The position numbers were made by a program, and so were the translations under genes. Below are positions 13,001 to 31,528 of a stretch of DNA of 64,000 nt, one piece after another. The DNA is taken from the NCBI RefSeq assembly GCF_031755915.1, contig NC_083388.1, positions 18,874,001 to 18,938,000 on the forward strand, read 5' to 3'. Each line of letters opens with the position of its first letter. Position 1 is the stretch's first letter. The notes under the pieces are model-generated. The model was not told where the DNA came from and did no database searches. It worked only from the letters and a program-made list of their open reading frames with translations. Origin of the DNA: Ziziphus jujuba (Eukaryota; Streptophyta; Magnoliopsida; Rosales; Rhamnaceae).

Positions 13001-13531
13001 CCGTCTCCTCAGAACGATCCCAGTCGTTGATGATTCGGGATTCTTCTTCACATCCTCGACAACGCTCGCAGCCTCGGATTCCCAACCGTATCTGTACTGC
13101 TGCACCACCTTGTTAGTAAAAAAAGGGACGGTCATAATCCGTCTCATCTTCCTCCAATGCTCACCGTAAACCGTGAACACCATATCCTGTCCTTTACCCG
13201 TAAAAATATCGAATACAACATTTCGGGTCCTTGACCCGAATTCAACTCCTTGGGTATGAAGGACCTCTTTGGCGAGGTCCGGGGAAGAGACAACGACGAG
13301 GTTTCTCTGGCCCATCCGGAGCAAGAAAATGTCGCCGAATTTCTTAGCTAATTCGGTAAGGTTACGGTGGTTCAAGTCATCTCCGACTTGGAGCCAGTTA
13401 CCGAATACGGGTACGGTCATAGGACCGGGAGGGAGTTTAAATCGTTTGCCGCGAAGCTTAGAGATGGTGATGGCGAGAACCACGGCCACGAAAAGGGCTA
13501 AGAGTGTCTTCTCCAATAGGAGGAGATCCAT
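10011..13531 (-). CDS. C4H: Trans-cinnamate 4-hydroxylase (CYP73A P450)
   Basis: Endoplasmic-reticulum P450 that hydroxylates trans-cinnamate to p-coumarate, the second step of the phenylpropanoid pathway (lignin, flavonoids). The exons are 13531-12747 (785 nt), 12641-12508 (134 nt) and 10609-10011 (599 nt). These are the exon sizes I remember for plant C4H genes, and they give 505 residues, the family length. An N-terminal membrane anchor ([18 protein letters not shown]) is followed by the KLPPGP hinge. The I-helix contains [14 protein letters not shown] across the second intron, the K-helix KETLRLR, PERF, and the heme loop [10 protein letters not shown] with Cys447. The N-terminus is that of class I C4H. 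Intron 2 is 1.9 kb and holds no gene that I recognise. No damage is seen, so it is probably functional. Confidence 0.98.
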
Positions 13532-13627
13532 GGTGGTGTAGGAACAGGTGCACAGGATAAGGAATATAGGCGCACAATAGATAGGAAGAGTTGGGTGGGA
13601 GTTGGGAGATGTACTTGGTGTATGGGG

Positions 13628-13722
13628 CTTTTATAGAGCAATGAAATAGTTGTGGTGGGAAGCGAGAGAGAGAGAGAGAGAGGAAGCGAGTTGGTGAAGG
13701 GTTTGACGGCACGTCGTTAGGT
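13628..13722 (-). promoter_or_regulatory. C4H core promoter and AC element
   Basis: Read on the minus strand, CTATAAAAG (13636-13628) lies about 95 bp before the ATG. An AC-III-type MYB site ACCTAAC lies at 13722-13716, with a CACCAACT variant close by. AC elements are the usual R2R3-MYB targets in phenylpropanoid promoters. A (GA)n tract (about 13666-13682) lies between the AC site and the TATA box. Confidence 0.6.
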
Positions 13723-13739
13723 GGATTGTGTGGTCATGT

Positions 13740-14795
13740 GGCTTGTGGAAGTGGGTGAAAGAGACCGTCAAGTGTGTGCTTAACGGCGTTATGGATAGTG
13801 AAGGACATACGGCAAGCGTGGCTTTTGACTTTGAGGGACTGCGACTCTATGGAGATAAAAATAAAAAATTCATAAATCTTCCTATAAATTTTTTGATATG
13901 TAATAAAAATAAAATAAAAAGTTAAATATTAAATCATATCATCATTATTATTAAATATGTATTGAAAAGAACTAGATGATTCAAAAAAGAAAGATTTGAC
14001 AGGATGGGGGGAGTAGGTAAGGTGAGCGACCATTGCCCCAAAAAAAAAAAAAAAGGGGTAAGGTGAGCAGCTCTAGATGGACGAAAATGTCAAAATTTTT
14101 GAGGTTCTCCATCTGCTGTGAGAACCATCACGCTTTCACTGTGCTGATGGACCATTAACATTACGACATATCAGAAGGATTGCCACATTAGAACATTAAC
14201 GTGACGATCATATCCACCGTAAATGCTACGGTGACCACAACGCTTGATTATTTCGTTTTCTGTATTTGCTGGTTTTAAGGTCATCAGAAAAAAAAAATAT
14301 ATATATATATATATATATGTTCATTTATTCTATTTTAAAAAAATAAAAAATAAAAAATTGATTCGAATTTTTCTTTCTTTATTTTTTTTGAAATGGAAAT
14401 TAAAGCAGCCCTCCATATGCAGCCCAAAAATGTACAAATGTGCGGTTATGATTGTCTGGCACCATTTGTTTGCTGCCACATAAGAGACAACGGGTCAGAG
14501 ATTGTGGGTCCACTTTGCAATATGGGATCTGTTTAATTGTGCCACCCCAGCTATTAATTTTCAACGGCTGGAATATACAATTTTTTTTTTTTGTTTTTTT
14601 TTTTTTGTTCTCTAATTACAAAATTGATAGATTCTTCAAAAGAATTTAAATATAAATATTACAAATTGCTGCGTATTTTTCGTGTAGGCGGAAATTCTGG
14701 GGGACAATAATGAACTCATACTGACGTTCACAGCAACGCCTCGAGGAATGGGTGGATCCATCAAATTTGTCTGACTGCGTCGTCACCAATTTGTT

Positions 14796-14832
<37 letters not shown>

Positions 14833-17459
14833 TTATTTTTTTTTTAAGCTGTGCACCATAATGAATTTTTACTCGAATGTTTAGACTGGGTCGCGGGAGA
14901 GACTGTGATCACGCCGAAATTGTGTCGCTAAAAACGAAAAAGAAAGAGGAACCAAAAATAGAACACATAGATTCAGCAACAAAATATACTTAGGTACAAG
15001 TGCCAGTAATCACGTACGATTTATAGCTATAAAATGTCAAAATATAGTATAGCGTTCCTTTTCTTTTTTTTCTTGCTGCGAGTAAAGTATATTATTCCTA
15101 TAAAATATGTATTTGAATGTTCAATTATAAATGTTCATGTCCAATTGAATGTTCAAATATGATATTAGTGTATGCTCTTTAAAAACCTCAAACATTGGAT
15201 GATTAAGAGTTACTGGTGGCCGGTTTTACAATGATTAGAGAAACTCATCATTAATTACAAGTATTCAATGCATCAAATAGGAATTAGCAACAAAAACAAT
15301 TAATCAATTGTCACTAACTTTTTTTCTTTAGTCATTTATCATTAACTCATTTGAGGCTTAATTTCAAGAATTAAAGATATAGAAACGAAGAAGAATAAGC
15401 TTTTTGTCAAAAAAATAATAAAAGAATGTTTTAGGGATGATCTTTCTCTCGACATATCCTTCACAATTCTAATTCTAATCTTGATCCCTTTTTTTTCTTT
15501 GAATCTAAAATTAATTTGTTGAAGTATAAACCTAAAAGGCTCTCTGAAATATTTTCTTATTTGTCTTATATTATATATTTGAACGAACCAAACTTAAAAA
15601 AAAAAAGGCATTCAGCATATTGCACAAGATTAAACACTACTAACACAATTTTTTATTAAATATATATATATATATATATAATTTTATTTGATGGTAATAA
15701 AATAATTAGTACTCTTATAACAATATAAAGAATAAAGAGTATGATAATAAAATTTATCAAAAGACCTAATAAAAATTTTATCAATTACCTTTAAATATAT
15801 TTTTGAATTTAAAAATTTATACTCTTTATAATAAAAAAAAGTTGTTAGGATTTCTCTAAGCTGCAGATAATATTTTCTCATCATTATATCTTTTCGTAAT
15901 ATAAAAAACTAATATTTCTTGTTATTCTGCATGAATTACAAGACTTTCAGTCCCAATATATTGTTGGTTTTCTATAAATATTTCCAATTTTACAAGCAAT
16001 GTATATCGTGATATATCTTCTCTCGTGTTCAACAATGGATGATTTAATATTGCCCCAAAAAAAAAAACCGATGGATGATTTAAAGTAAACGGTTGTCAAG
16101 GTAGTACGCCACAATTCACATTTTGGATTCTATGTAATACCTTTCGTAAAGTGGCACATACATTAAGGTGATATTAAAGATCCATAAACCATTATAAATT
16201 TGAAATTTGATAAAATAAAATAAAATAAACAAACACACACACACACACACAAAAATAAATAAATAAAAGTAGTGCCTTCATATGATAATAAAGCTCAAAT
16301 TGAATTAACAATCTGTAATGGTTGAAGTATTTGAATTTCAGATTTTTCAGTGTTCCAACTTTTCATCCAATTTCTTGAATTCCTGTTGAAATTTGTATTT
16401 TCCCTTTTTTTTTTTTTTTGCAATAATATTATTTTCCAACAAATCTATATTTTAAATAAACTGTTTTGTTTATATTCTTGTTCCATATATATGCAATTCA
16501 ATGTTCGTCACACCAATTTCCAAACTGTTACTAAACTAATTAAATACAATTTAAAGTCCTCGATTCTCAATCAAAGAAATAAAAAGAAAATGGTTCAGTT
16601 TCTTGATGTGAGATCTTTAACTCAAAATCAATCAATTGGTAAAAATTTTTAATTTTGGGTCAAGAATTTCACACTCACATTATTACCTTAAAATGGTCAC
16701 TTGTCATATTGGTCATCCTTAAGCCTTTAATATGACAGCATTAGTTTGAAGTAGGAGATGATTCATATGGTAATTAATTTGTTATCTGAATTATTTACAC
16801 TAGTAAATATTAGTCTGTTTTGCCATCTCCGAAGAATCTCAATCTTAATATTTTTGTAAGCAAATGATAAGAAAATAAATTAGAATCCTCACCTTTTTCT
16901 ATTTGTTTGGTAGAAAAGTAAATAAGAATAAAGATTGTCTTCGGTTGATGGAGCTCAAACTCAAAACGAAATTCTGAATCTCTATTGACAAATGACAATT
17001 ATCCTTTTTTTTTTTTTTAGTTATAAGTATTTTTAGAAACAAAAAATTATTGAAAATTGAATGTCGTTATTTGTCACTATAACAAAATACGTACTTGTCC
17101 CATACGGAAATTAAAGATCCGAATGTTTATACGGTATGCATTACAATTCGGATAGGACAACAAAAGCCTAGCTTTTTTCTTCATCAAAAAAATTCCTTAC
17201 GGAAGTGAACTACGATTTAAATTTGGGAAACATCCCACCCAACAAGGTGAAGGTGTTTTGAATTGCTAGGCAAAATTGTCAATTAGTTTGTCATAAAATT
17301 AACAACATTATAAGTGTCAGCTTAATTTGGACTTGCCTGCCTTTCAGTGACTTGAGTTCTGGAAAAATGATCTTTTAATGTTTTTATAATTTCCTAAGAA
17401 TTGTTTGATTTGTTTCTCGTGTTATAGTCATGTCATTTCGGCTGCTACGATTAATTGGT

Positions 17460-17500
<41 letters not shown>

Positions 17501-18609
17501 CTTGTAGCTTGAAAAAATTCCATTTCGAATTTTTCAAATTTAAAAAGTTATAATTTAAATATTTAATAATGTTCAATTACTACATTTTAGTTTGATCAGA
17601 TTTCTAGCAAAAAATGATTAATGTGAGGTTTGAATTAGAGGTACTAAACTATAAAAGTTATGAAACTATATGGTTTAAATTGCAACACATTCGATCAAAT
17701 TATATTTAACATTGGTAAAGTGGAAGAAATGTTAACCATTATGAATATAAAAGTTAAATTGAATAAAAATGTAATAAATTAAAATTTAAATATCTAAGTT
17801 GTAACATTTTAACTTTTAAAATCTAAAGTTTTTTTTTTTTTTTAAGTAGAAGTCATTGAGTTGTAATTAATTTTTTTATTATTATTAAAGTGTGGAAGCT
17901 TGAATTTTTTAAAGTATTATTATTATTTTTTAATAATTGATCTAAATTACAATTTATCCAAAATTTATTATTTATCATGATTAGAACTCATATTCTCGTA
18001 GGTATAAATAAAAATATTCAACCACTAAAACTAATCCTCTTCATCAAATTTTTAAATTATTATTGAAATATGTTATTACGCTGTATCTCCAAATACTTTA
18101 TACAATATTCTTTTTTTTTTAATATTAAGTTTACCTAAAAATACAATATTAATATTGTTTTAGAAAAAACCCTGTACAGGTTATTATAGACTAATCAAAA
18201 TCAATGGAAATACCAACTTTCAATCGTACATCCATGGAGTTTGATAGTACATACAATCCTTTTTTTTTTTTTTTTTTTTTTAATGATGAATATACTATTA
18301 TACAATCATTGTCAACCAACATGCTAACCATGTGAATGCTTAAATGGATTAGTATGGTCAGACACATCGAGGAGTATGCGATTCCGAAAGGTAAACAATC
18401 ATTTTCCTAAAATTGAATAACCAACAATGGAAATGTAGAACAAATTTTTTTAATGACGTCACAAAATTACAACAAATTTTTAATCTTCGGTTTTAGAGTC
18501 AATTATATCCAGATTCCGAAAGGAACAATAGAGAAAAGTCCACATCTTGACCGGCTCATGGATGGGATCATATGAAGCAGATAAAAATATGCAAGTAAAA
18601 TTCCACCTC

Positions 18610-18641
<32 letters not shown>

Positions 18642-20067
18642 TTTTAATAGAAGAGGAAAAAAAAAAAAGGAGTCAATGACTCAATGGTCTGACTTTTCTT
18701 AGGTCGCCGCCTAAAACTGCCGTTAGAATGAACGGCGTTTTATTGAAGCAATGAATATATCGAAAGAGTGTTGCAGATAGGTTTTATCTTCATAGCTCAA
18801 ATAGTCCATCTACCACGCAATCCATAACTTCTTGGGTATGGGTTCACCTTACACTCTAATCTACCATATGAAATAATATTAAATCATATAATATAATCCC
18901 CAAATTGTCCTACTTATTCAACCAAACAATATATTAAAACTTGTTAATAAATTATAAAAGTAGACATTGAAAGTCTATAGCACTTCCTACGTTTTCTTAT
19001 ATTAAAAAAAAAAAATAATAAATAAATAAAGAAGAGACGGATTGATTATAAAGTGGGAGTGGCCAAAAGTTGGGAGTAGATAAACATGAGGCAGCTACTG
19101 TAGATAGGAAATAATAATAACAAGCAATACATAATATATTTTATGAAATCCAGGACCGGTTCCACAAAGGGGGTTTTCTTACCTACTACCGTTGAAAATG
19201 ACAAGCGAGAAAAGAGGCACACCTAACTCGCAACAAGCCTACCATATCACGTTCATTGCTCTTGGGCTCTAGCTAGCTACCTTCCCAACCATTGCCATTT
19301 CTCCTTTCTCTTCTTACTGAACTTCACCCACGTCACTCTTATGTCAATGGTTTCCGCCTACAGCATCATCAATTTTTATTTTATTTTTAATATTAAAATT
19401 AGAGAGGAATTTTTTATCACTAGCATGATCGAATTTGAAAATAATATGAAAGTTACAGTCAATAATCATTGCTATTTTTATTGTCTTTTTATTTTTTATT
19501 TTTTTTGGAATGCCATTTAAATTGTCTAAATTGAAGTAAAACATCACCAATTTAATTCACTCTATATTCAAAGGCTTATTCAAGATTGGCAGCACTCACA
19601 AGTCACCACCAAGCTTAACATCAAATAAAGTGATTTCTGCCTGGATTATTACAAACTTGTTAGGATGTTTCTCGCACTTTTCCCAATCTTTTTTCCAATT
19701 TCTATATATAAATCATTTATCAAGCTCTATTAAATAGTTTATGATGGAAGTTTAACGTTTGATTACATAAAAACGTTAATAATCCACGGCATGTATGGTA
19801 GATATTTTTCCATATATATATAAACATGTTTTTGTTGATACACATGCATGAGTTAGCTAGAAGGTGGGATCCAAGGAAGGACGAGGAATAAAACGAAATA
19901 AAAATGGACAGGTTTGATATAAGTTTGTAGGGTAGGTGATGTGAAGGGGTGGGCATGAGGATGTAATTGACACTTGGATAAAGCAAATTGTCAATTGTAG
20001 AATATAGTTATCTATGCTAAAAAACGAATTGACTCCTATTTCCATTGTAGTCAAAAAAATTAAATTG

Positions 20068-20099
<32 letters not shown>

Positions 20100-20772
20100 T
20101 TTTCCTAATACCAAATTTAACGCGTTGGAATAAGATGTGGATGATTCTTATACATAAAGCATTCCAAGCCGATGTAAACGGTTTGAGCTTTAAATGAAGA
20201 GGAAACCTATCTTATTCCTCAAACATGGAAGTTGGAAGACATACGTAGAGAACTAGAAGTAGAGAGTCTTGACAACTATTAGATGTATGAGTAGTGCCTT
20301 TCTACTCAGAATTGAATTGAGTAGAAATAAATGCATAATTATGTCCACACAATTTATGGCTGCATTTTTCCTTTCGAGACAATTCAGTGATATATATATA
20401 TATATATTTGGGAGAATGGACCTTGGGTAATTGATCTAATTAACAATAATTTTTACTGCTGAACGGTTCTATATATGTATATATATATATGAGGTGTCAG
20501 GTTCAAGCTATTCAATGAACCATAAAATTGAAAAACAAAAAAGTGTACAGTTGCTTGTTATTTCAGTTTGAATTTATTGGGTTTTCTTGTTTATAATGAT
20601 TAATTTTTTTTTTTTACTAATATGCTTGGTTTAATTTATTATTTCTTTTAACTTGTATTTTGTTTTCCCACTGACCACGACAAAACTAAGACAATGTATA
20701 TACTAGGTAATTTTATATTTAAACTATCAAATCTTATATATAGCGAACTAAGTAAATTACATATAAACCATT
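13740..20772. other. Long gene-poor AT-rich region
   Basis: About 7 kb without a supportable gene. The short open frames here lack family resemblance and are rich in low-complexity residues. The region contains (TA)n tracts near 14299, 14810, 15660, 17479, 20075 and 20391, CT and AC microsatellites, and T runs. Two pieces are more complex: an imperfect inverted repeat at 17094-17162, and a mixed-composition island at 19150-19345 with pyrimidine-rich and CACACCTAACT-like sequence but no reading frame. Confidence 0.6.
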
Positions 20773-20874
20773 CAAACAAATCAGTCTTTATAACATAAAT
20801 AATTTTTGTGATAACTGAGAATGCAAACAAATCAGTCTTTATAACATAAATAATTTTTGTGATAACTGAGAATG
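20773..20874. repeat. Two-copy tandem repeat, 51-bp unit
   Basis: The unit starting CAAACAAATCAGTCTTTATA appears at 20773-20823 and again at 20824-20874 with essentially no differences, so the duplication is recent. It lies 0.4 kb upstream of the helicase gene. Confidence 0.9.
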
Positions 20875-21260
20875 TTTCAAAATTCAATCGTAAGTAAACC
20901 GGTCCAAAGATTAAATCTTCAAGTTAAAAAAAAAGAAAAAAAAAGAAAAGAAAGAAGAAGTTAACTCAACTGGGCCTGAGGATTACATCTCCAAGTTTAG
21001 AACTGTACAGGGCCAACTTCAAATTGGACTTACAAACAGACAAACTCAAAGCCCAAAGGGGCACAGGTTAGAAAGTCAAAAAAAAGAAAAAAAAGAAAAA
21101 AAAAGAGGATATTGCACTGGTTCAAATTAGCAAAAAACCACAAAACTCTGTCCGTCTCTTTTAGCTTTCTTTTACCTCTCACTGTGTGTAATCCACTCTC
21201 TCTGCCTCTCACTTCCGTTCTTCGCCTGAGAACTTTCCGCGTAAGCAAAGTAAAAAAACG

Positions 21261-27450
<6,190 letters not shown>

Positions 27451-28557
27451 ACCAACTCCACCTTCGCACCTTTGAGTACGATCGATGATCCATGCTCACT
27501 GCTTAGGGTCCTAGTTTCAGAGGTTGGTAAAAAGAGTAGCTTGTGCATCTTCCGGGTTGAAGTTGGGTTTCTGTTACTTTGTTGTCCTGTTGGTTTGTCT
27601 GGGGAACTGGTCACTTACTTTTCCTGGCTCTCTCTCTCTCTCTCATAGTGTTTGTGCATCATTGTTTAGTTGTGCTGATGGAAAAAAAAAAAAAAAAATG
27701 GAACTATAGGCATGTCGCTTCTTACTTGGAGATTGGAGTAGAAAAAATGAAGAATACAGTCATTGTAAGTTGTCTTCGTATACGTTGATTTACATCATTA
27801 ATGCAGCTAGTTTTTGTAAGTAGCAGGATTGAAAAATGAGATTTATTTTATTTTATTTTTTTTGGGTACACCAAGATCTACTGCCATGTGTCAATTTAAG
27901 CCAGTGCGACGTAGCTTCAACTGATAAAATATTTGATTCCTTTAATTGTTGTGGCTCACTGCCTCAATAGCACCATTTCATGTCACAATGCTTATTCAAC
28001 AGCGTGGAAAGTTCTGAGACCGAGTTTGGAGGCGTGAGGCGTAGACCAAACTATTAATGTCAGCATCATTAAATTTCTTTATTTATTTATTTATTTTTTC
28101 TGTAGTAATACATTTTAGATTTTATTAAAATTTGAATATTAAGTGACATATATTATTGTTTATATTTGGTCCAGTTTGACAATGAATGTTTTCTCTCTAT
28201 ATATATATATATATAGATAAATTAATTTAATTGGAAAAAAAAAGATTTGTTGAAATACTTGATCTTGGTTTACATGATAAATGCCTGTACGATGCCAAAA
28301 AAAAAAAAAAAAAAAACAAAAAACAAAAAAAAGAAAAAAAAAAGAAAAAGAAAAGCGACTGTATATGACGAAAAAGGATGAAAGTGTAAATTATGTTAAG
28401 CTTAGGGGCGTAAAAAAGAAAATGCGTAGAACAAGAAAATTTCTCGTATGTTCTTAACTAGACGCAAAAGCAAAAAGCTTCTTCACCTTCTTGGCTGCTT
28501 TCGTCTGGCATTTGTCTGTCACGTGCGACTCTTAGACTCCAAGGGAATCCGAGAACG
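27451..28557. other. Helicase 3' UTR and intergenic region
   Basis: The first 350 bp look like helicase 3' UTR, with a CT-repeat and an A run. Beyond this it is AT-rich with (TA)n near 28199 and a long A-rich tract near 28297-28345. A G-box CACGTG at 28520-28525, 33 bp before the next ATG, could lie in that gene's promoter or leader. Confidence 0.5.
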
Positions 28558-29387
28558 ATGGCAAGTGGAGGCATTGCATCGGGATCCAGACTTCTCTTGA
28601 AGTTTCGGAGACTTCAATCAGCAGACGTTCAGGCGGCCGCCATGTGGGGTGTGGCCGCCACCACCGGCGCACTTTATCTCATACAGGTTTCTAAATTTCT
28701 CTCCGACTTTTTTGTCCGATTTTAAGCCTTTCTCGTTTAACCATAAATAACCCCTAAACTCCTTTCCTTTTCATATTTTTCCAATCAGAAATCTTGTACC
28801 CCAAAAAAAAAAAAAAAAAAAAAAATTATAGAATTAAACTAGTCTCTGTATAAGGATCAATTAATTACCATTTTCACGGTTTCCGATGAGGGCATGTTAT
28901 ATATAAGGTTTAAAATTGCAATTTAATTGCCGACTTGTCATTCATATTCTGTTTTACTTTTTAGTTTATTAAATTTATTCTATTTGGGGATGCTTTATAC
29001 TTGTAAATATATATATATATATATTTGTGGACATCTTTCCATTATTTAGTGTTCAGAATTTCTTGGCTTAAATATTCATGGATGAATTATATTTGGTGGT
29101 ACCATATAATATTACATACAAAATCTAAGTTATTGATTTGAGGATTTGATTTTGGTTTGTTAAGTTCCTTGCTGTGCTTTTATGCTCCTAGCTTCTACAT
29201 TTTTGTTTTTTTGATAAATACTTTATATTATTGTGCACAATTTGACTCGATTTTCGAACTAAAGTATTATATTCTTCTAGGATTATATTCATGTTAAATG
29301 CTCAATTGTATTCTAAACATGTAACAGCCGTTTGATTGGTTAAAGAAGACATTCTTGGAGAAACCAGAGGAGGCTGAAACGAAGTAA
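28558..29387 (+). CDS. 62-residue membrane protein, possible complex I ESSS-like subunit
   Basis: Two exons, 28558-28686 and 29328-29387, with GT/AG ends in phase 0, encode 62 residues. A basic N-terminal part (SGSRLLLKFRRLQ) precedes SADVQAAAMWGVAATTGALY, a small hydrophobic span of about 17 residues, then a short polar tail LIQPFDWLKKTFLEKPEE. A positively charged start followed by one membrane span suits a mitochondrial inner-membrane protein. The pattern resembles small plant proteins annotated as the ESSS (NDUFB11-like) subunit of respiratory complex I. That link is from memory and uncertain. Support for it being a gene at all: the clean intron, the GC-rich and non-repetitive first exon, and an ATG in good context after a G-box. 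The short length hides it from simple open-frame scans. Confidence 0.72.
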
Positions 29388-30845
29388 ATTCGGATGGAGG
29401 GTCTCCGTCTGAGAGCGTTTGAAGAATTGAAATTCAGAGATTACGAAGTAGAGCTAGAAACAAGGAGATACTTCTTGTTTTTGCTTCAATAATGCTTTTG
29501 TTTATGTATCTGGTCATTTAGTGGTTACTGCTCCCATGTGAAATAACCTATTTCAAAATGAACATTTTCATCTTTTGTGGTGAAACCATGAAAGTATACA
29601 TACATTTTAACTGTTTTAAATCACATTTTCATTTTCTTTATCTTATACATACATTTTGACTGTTTTAAATCACATTCCAAAAGAAAGGTGAAAATTAAGC
29701 CAAAAAACATCCTTTTGTTGCTTTGTTAGATAAGGAGACTGGTCTTTGCTGCTATCTTATTGTTCCTGGAAATCAAGTCTGCATCTGGAATGTTGCAAAT
29801 TAGAAGTTGCATGAATTAATGGTCTCTGTTTAGTTCCTCATTAGGCAGAGCAATGAAGAGAAACTTGTAATAAATTGGGTGTTTCTCTTTGATAGAGAAT
29901 AAATAAATAAGGGAAAATATTTATACTGCAAGGTTATTTTCACACTTCTAAATTAACTATATACAGTCTTATTAAATTTATCTAAAAGTCCATATCATCT
30001 TCCTTCTTTTTATTTTTTAATTTATTTCAGGATGGGGATCCTTTTATTTATGAGCTGCACTAACATCACCGTATTTTTGATAGCTTTGCCGTTTATACAT
30101 GCCTTACCTATAAGACAACTTGCTCTCAGAAAAAATCCCACTTTTAATCAGATCAATCTTCTAGATATGTGATATGGGATTTCCATTTATCCATCAACAG
30201 GTCCTTTAGAATCTCACGTCAAATACTCCTTGTCCATTTTAGATTGGTCAAGATTATTATTGAAAGTTGCAGAAATACAGGGAATTCAGAGAGGAGGAGG
30301 AGCAGGAGATGATAGGGAGAGGAGAAGAAGTAGGAGATGGTAGTGGCAGAGCATGTAATAAAAAAATAGTTTGAAAACTTAAAAAAAAAAAAAAAATCAC
30401 TGTCAATAGAGCACCAGGAGTCTCACATCGCTGGCAACTCTTTCGTCTATCGTGTAATAAGGTGAAGAGGCAAAGGAGAAAAGAGGTTTTAAGGGGAAAC
30501 ATTTTAAAAGAAAAAAAAAAAATTAGATAAAAGGGTAATTTAGAAAATAAAAAAATTAAAGACTGTATTGAGATTTTACGGTATTGTAAGTAGAATTTCT
30601 TTTGATTTATATATTTAGTTTTTGGTCAGGCTGCTGCATTGATTTATTCTCTTCGTTCAAAAAAGAAATCAATTATTTGTAACTGCTGGTTTCCAAACGC
30701 TATTTTGTTTCTTGCCCGATGATTTTTTTCAAAAATAAAAAATAAAAAAAAATTCAATTCTTCGGGTATCTGGTTAAGGAATATACGGTGAACGCTAATA
30801 AAATTATTAATTTCTATACATTGTTATTTAATCCTAATAACCACC
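29388..30845. other. Intergenic region before the tRNA
   Basis: Probable 3' UTR of the small gene, then AT-rich DNA. A short tandem duplication of TACATACATTTT(A/G)ACTGTTTTAAATCACATT occurs near 29599-29677. No further gene was recognised. Confidence 0.5.
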
Positions 30846-30918
30846 GCGCCTGTAGCTCAGTGGATAGAGCGTCTGTTTCCTAAGCAGAAAGTCGTAGGTT
30901 CGACCCCTACCTGGCGCG
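30846..30918 (+). tRNA. tRNA-Arg(CCT)
   Basis: A 73-nt cloverleaf: acceptor GCGCCTG/CTGGCGC (one T-T mismatch at the sixth pair), D arm GCTC...GAGC, anticodon stem TCTGT/GCAGA with loop TTCCTAA (anticodon CCT, codon AGG), and a T arm GTAGG-TTCGACC-CCTAC. Internal promoter boxes are present (TAGCTCAGTGG and GGTTCGACCCC), no intron is seen, and a T run follows at about 30939 as a polymerase III terminator. CCA is not encoded, as expected for a nuclear tRNA. Confidence 0.95.
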
Positions 30919-31210
30919 ATTTTAAGAATGTATATATTTTTTTAAATTTAATTATTATGCCTTAAAAATCTTAATATTTGCTCATGTTTTAAAACACGGG
31001 GATATTGGAAGCATACCTATAAATATGCATTGAACTACACACGGTTACACAGGTTGGAAATCCACAATCAATCGGTGTCACTATATCACCCAAATCCAAA
31101 TGATGTTTTTTACATCATTTGCTCCCCAATCCCCACATATAACTCAAACAAAATTACACATATTTTATCCCCTCTACAACTACAGGTACAGGGCAATCCA
31201 GCACCAAAAA

Positions 31211-31455
31211 ATGGCCCCTAAGATTGGGTACTCTTTGCGTATTCTCTATGCAATAGTAAACAAACCATACATCAGCTATTGGCCACATAGTACTCAGGTT
31301 TCGGCAATTTTCAGCCTCAGTGACAAAATGGCCCCTAAGATTGGGTACTCTTTGCGTATTCTCTATGCAATAGTAAACAAACCACACATCAACTATTGGC
31401 CACGAGCCTTGGCCACATGGTACTAAGGTTTCGGCAATTTTCAACCTCAGTGACA
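31211..31455. repeat. Two-copy tandem repeat, 117-bp unit
   Basis: The unit beginning ATGGCCCCTAAGATTGGGTA occurs at 31211-31327 and again from 31328. The second copy has a short insertion (about 11 bp) near GAGCCTTGGCCAC. It lies just downstream of the NET4-like stop codon and probably in its 3' UTR. A (TA)n tract follows at 31480-31502. Confidence 0.9.
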
Positions 31456-31471
31456 AAACAAGCACTCCAAA

Positions 31472-31502
<31 letters not shown>

Positions 31503-31528
31503 TGATACAATACCAAATATTACTAAAC

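Noticed and set aside
30421..30460. TCTCACATCG resembling the plant snRNA upstream element
   Set aside because: It has one mismatch to the core, there is only TAATAA rather than a TATA box at the needed spacing, and no U-snRNA sequence follows.
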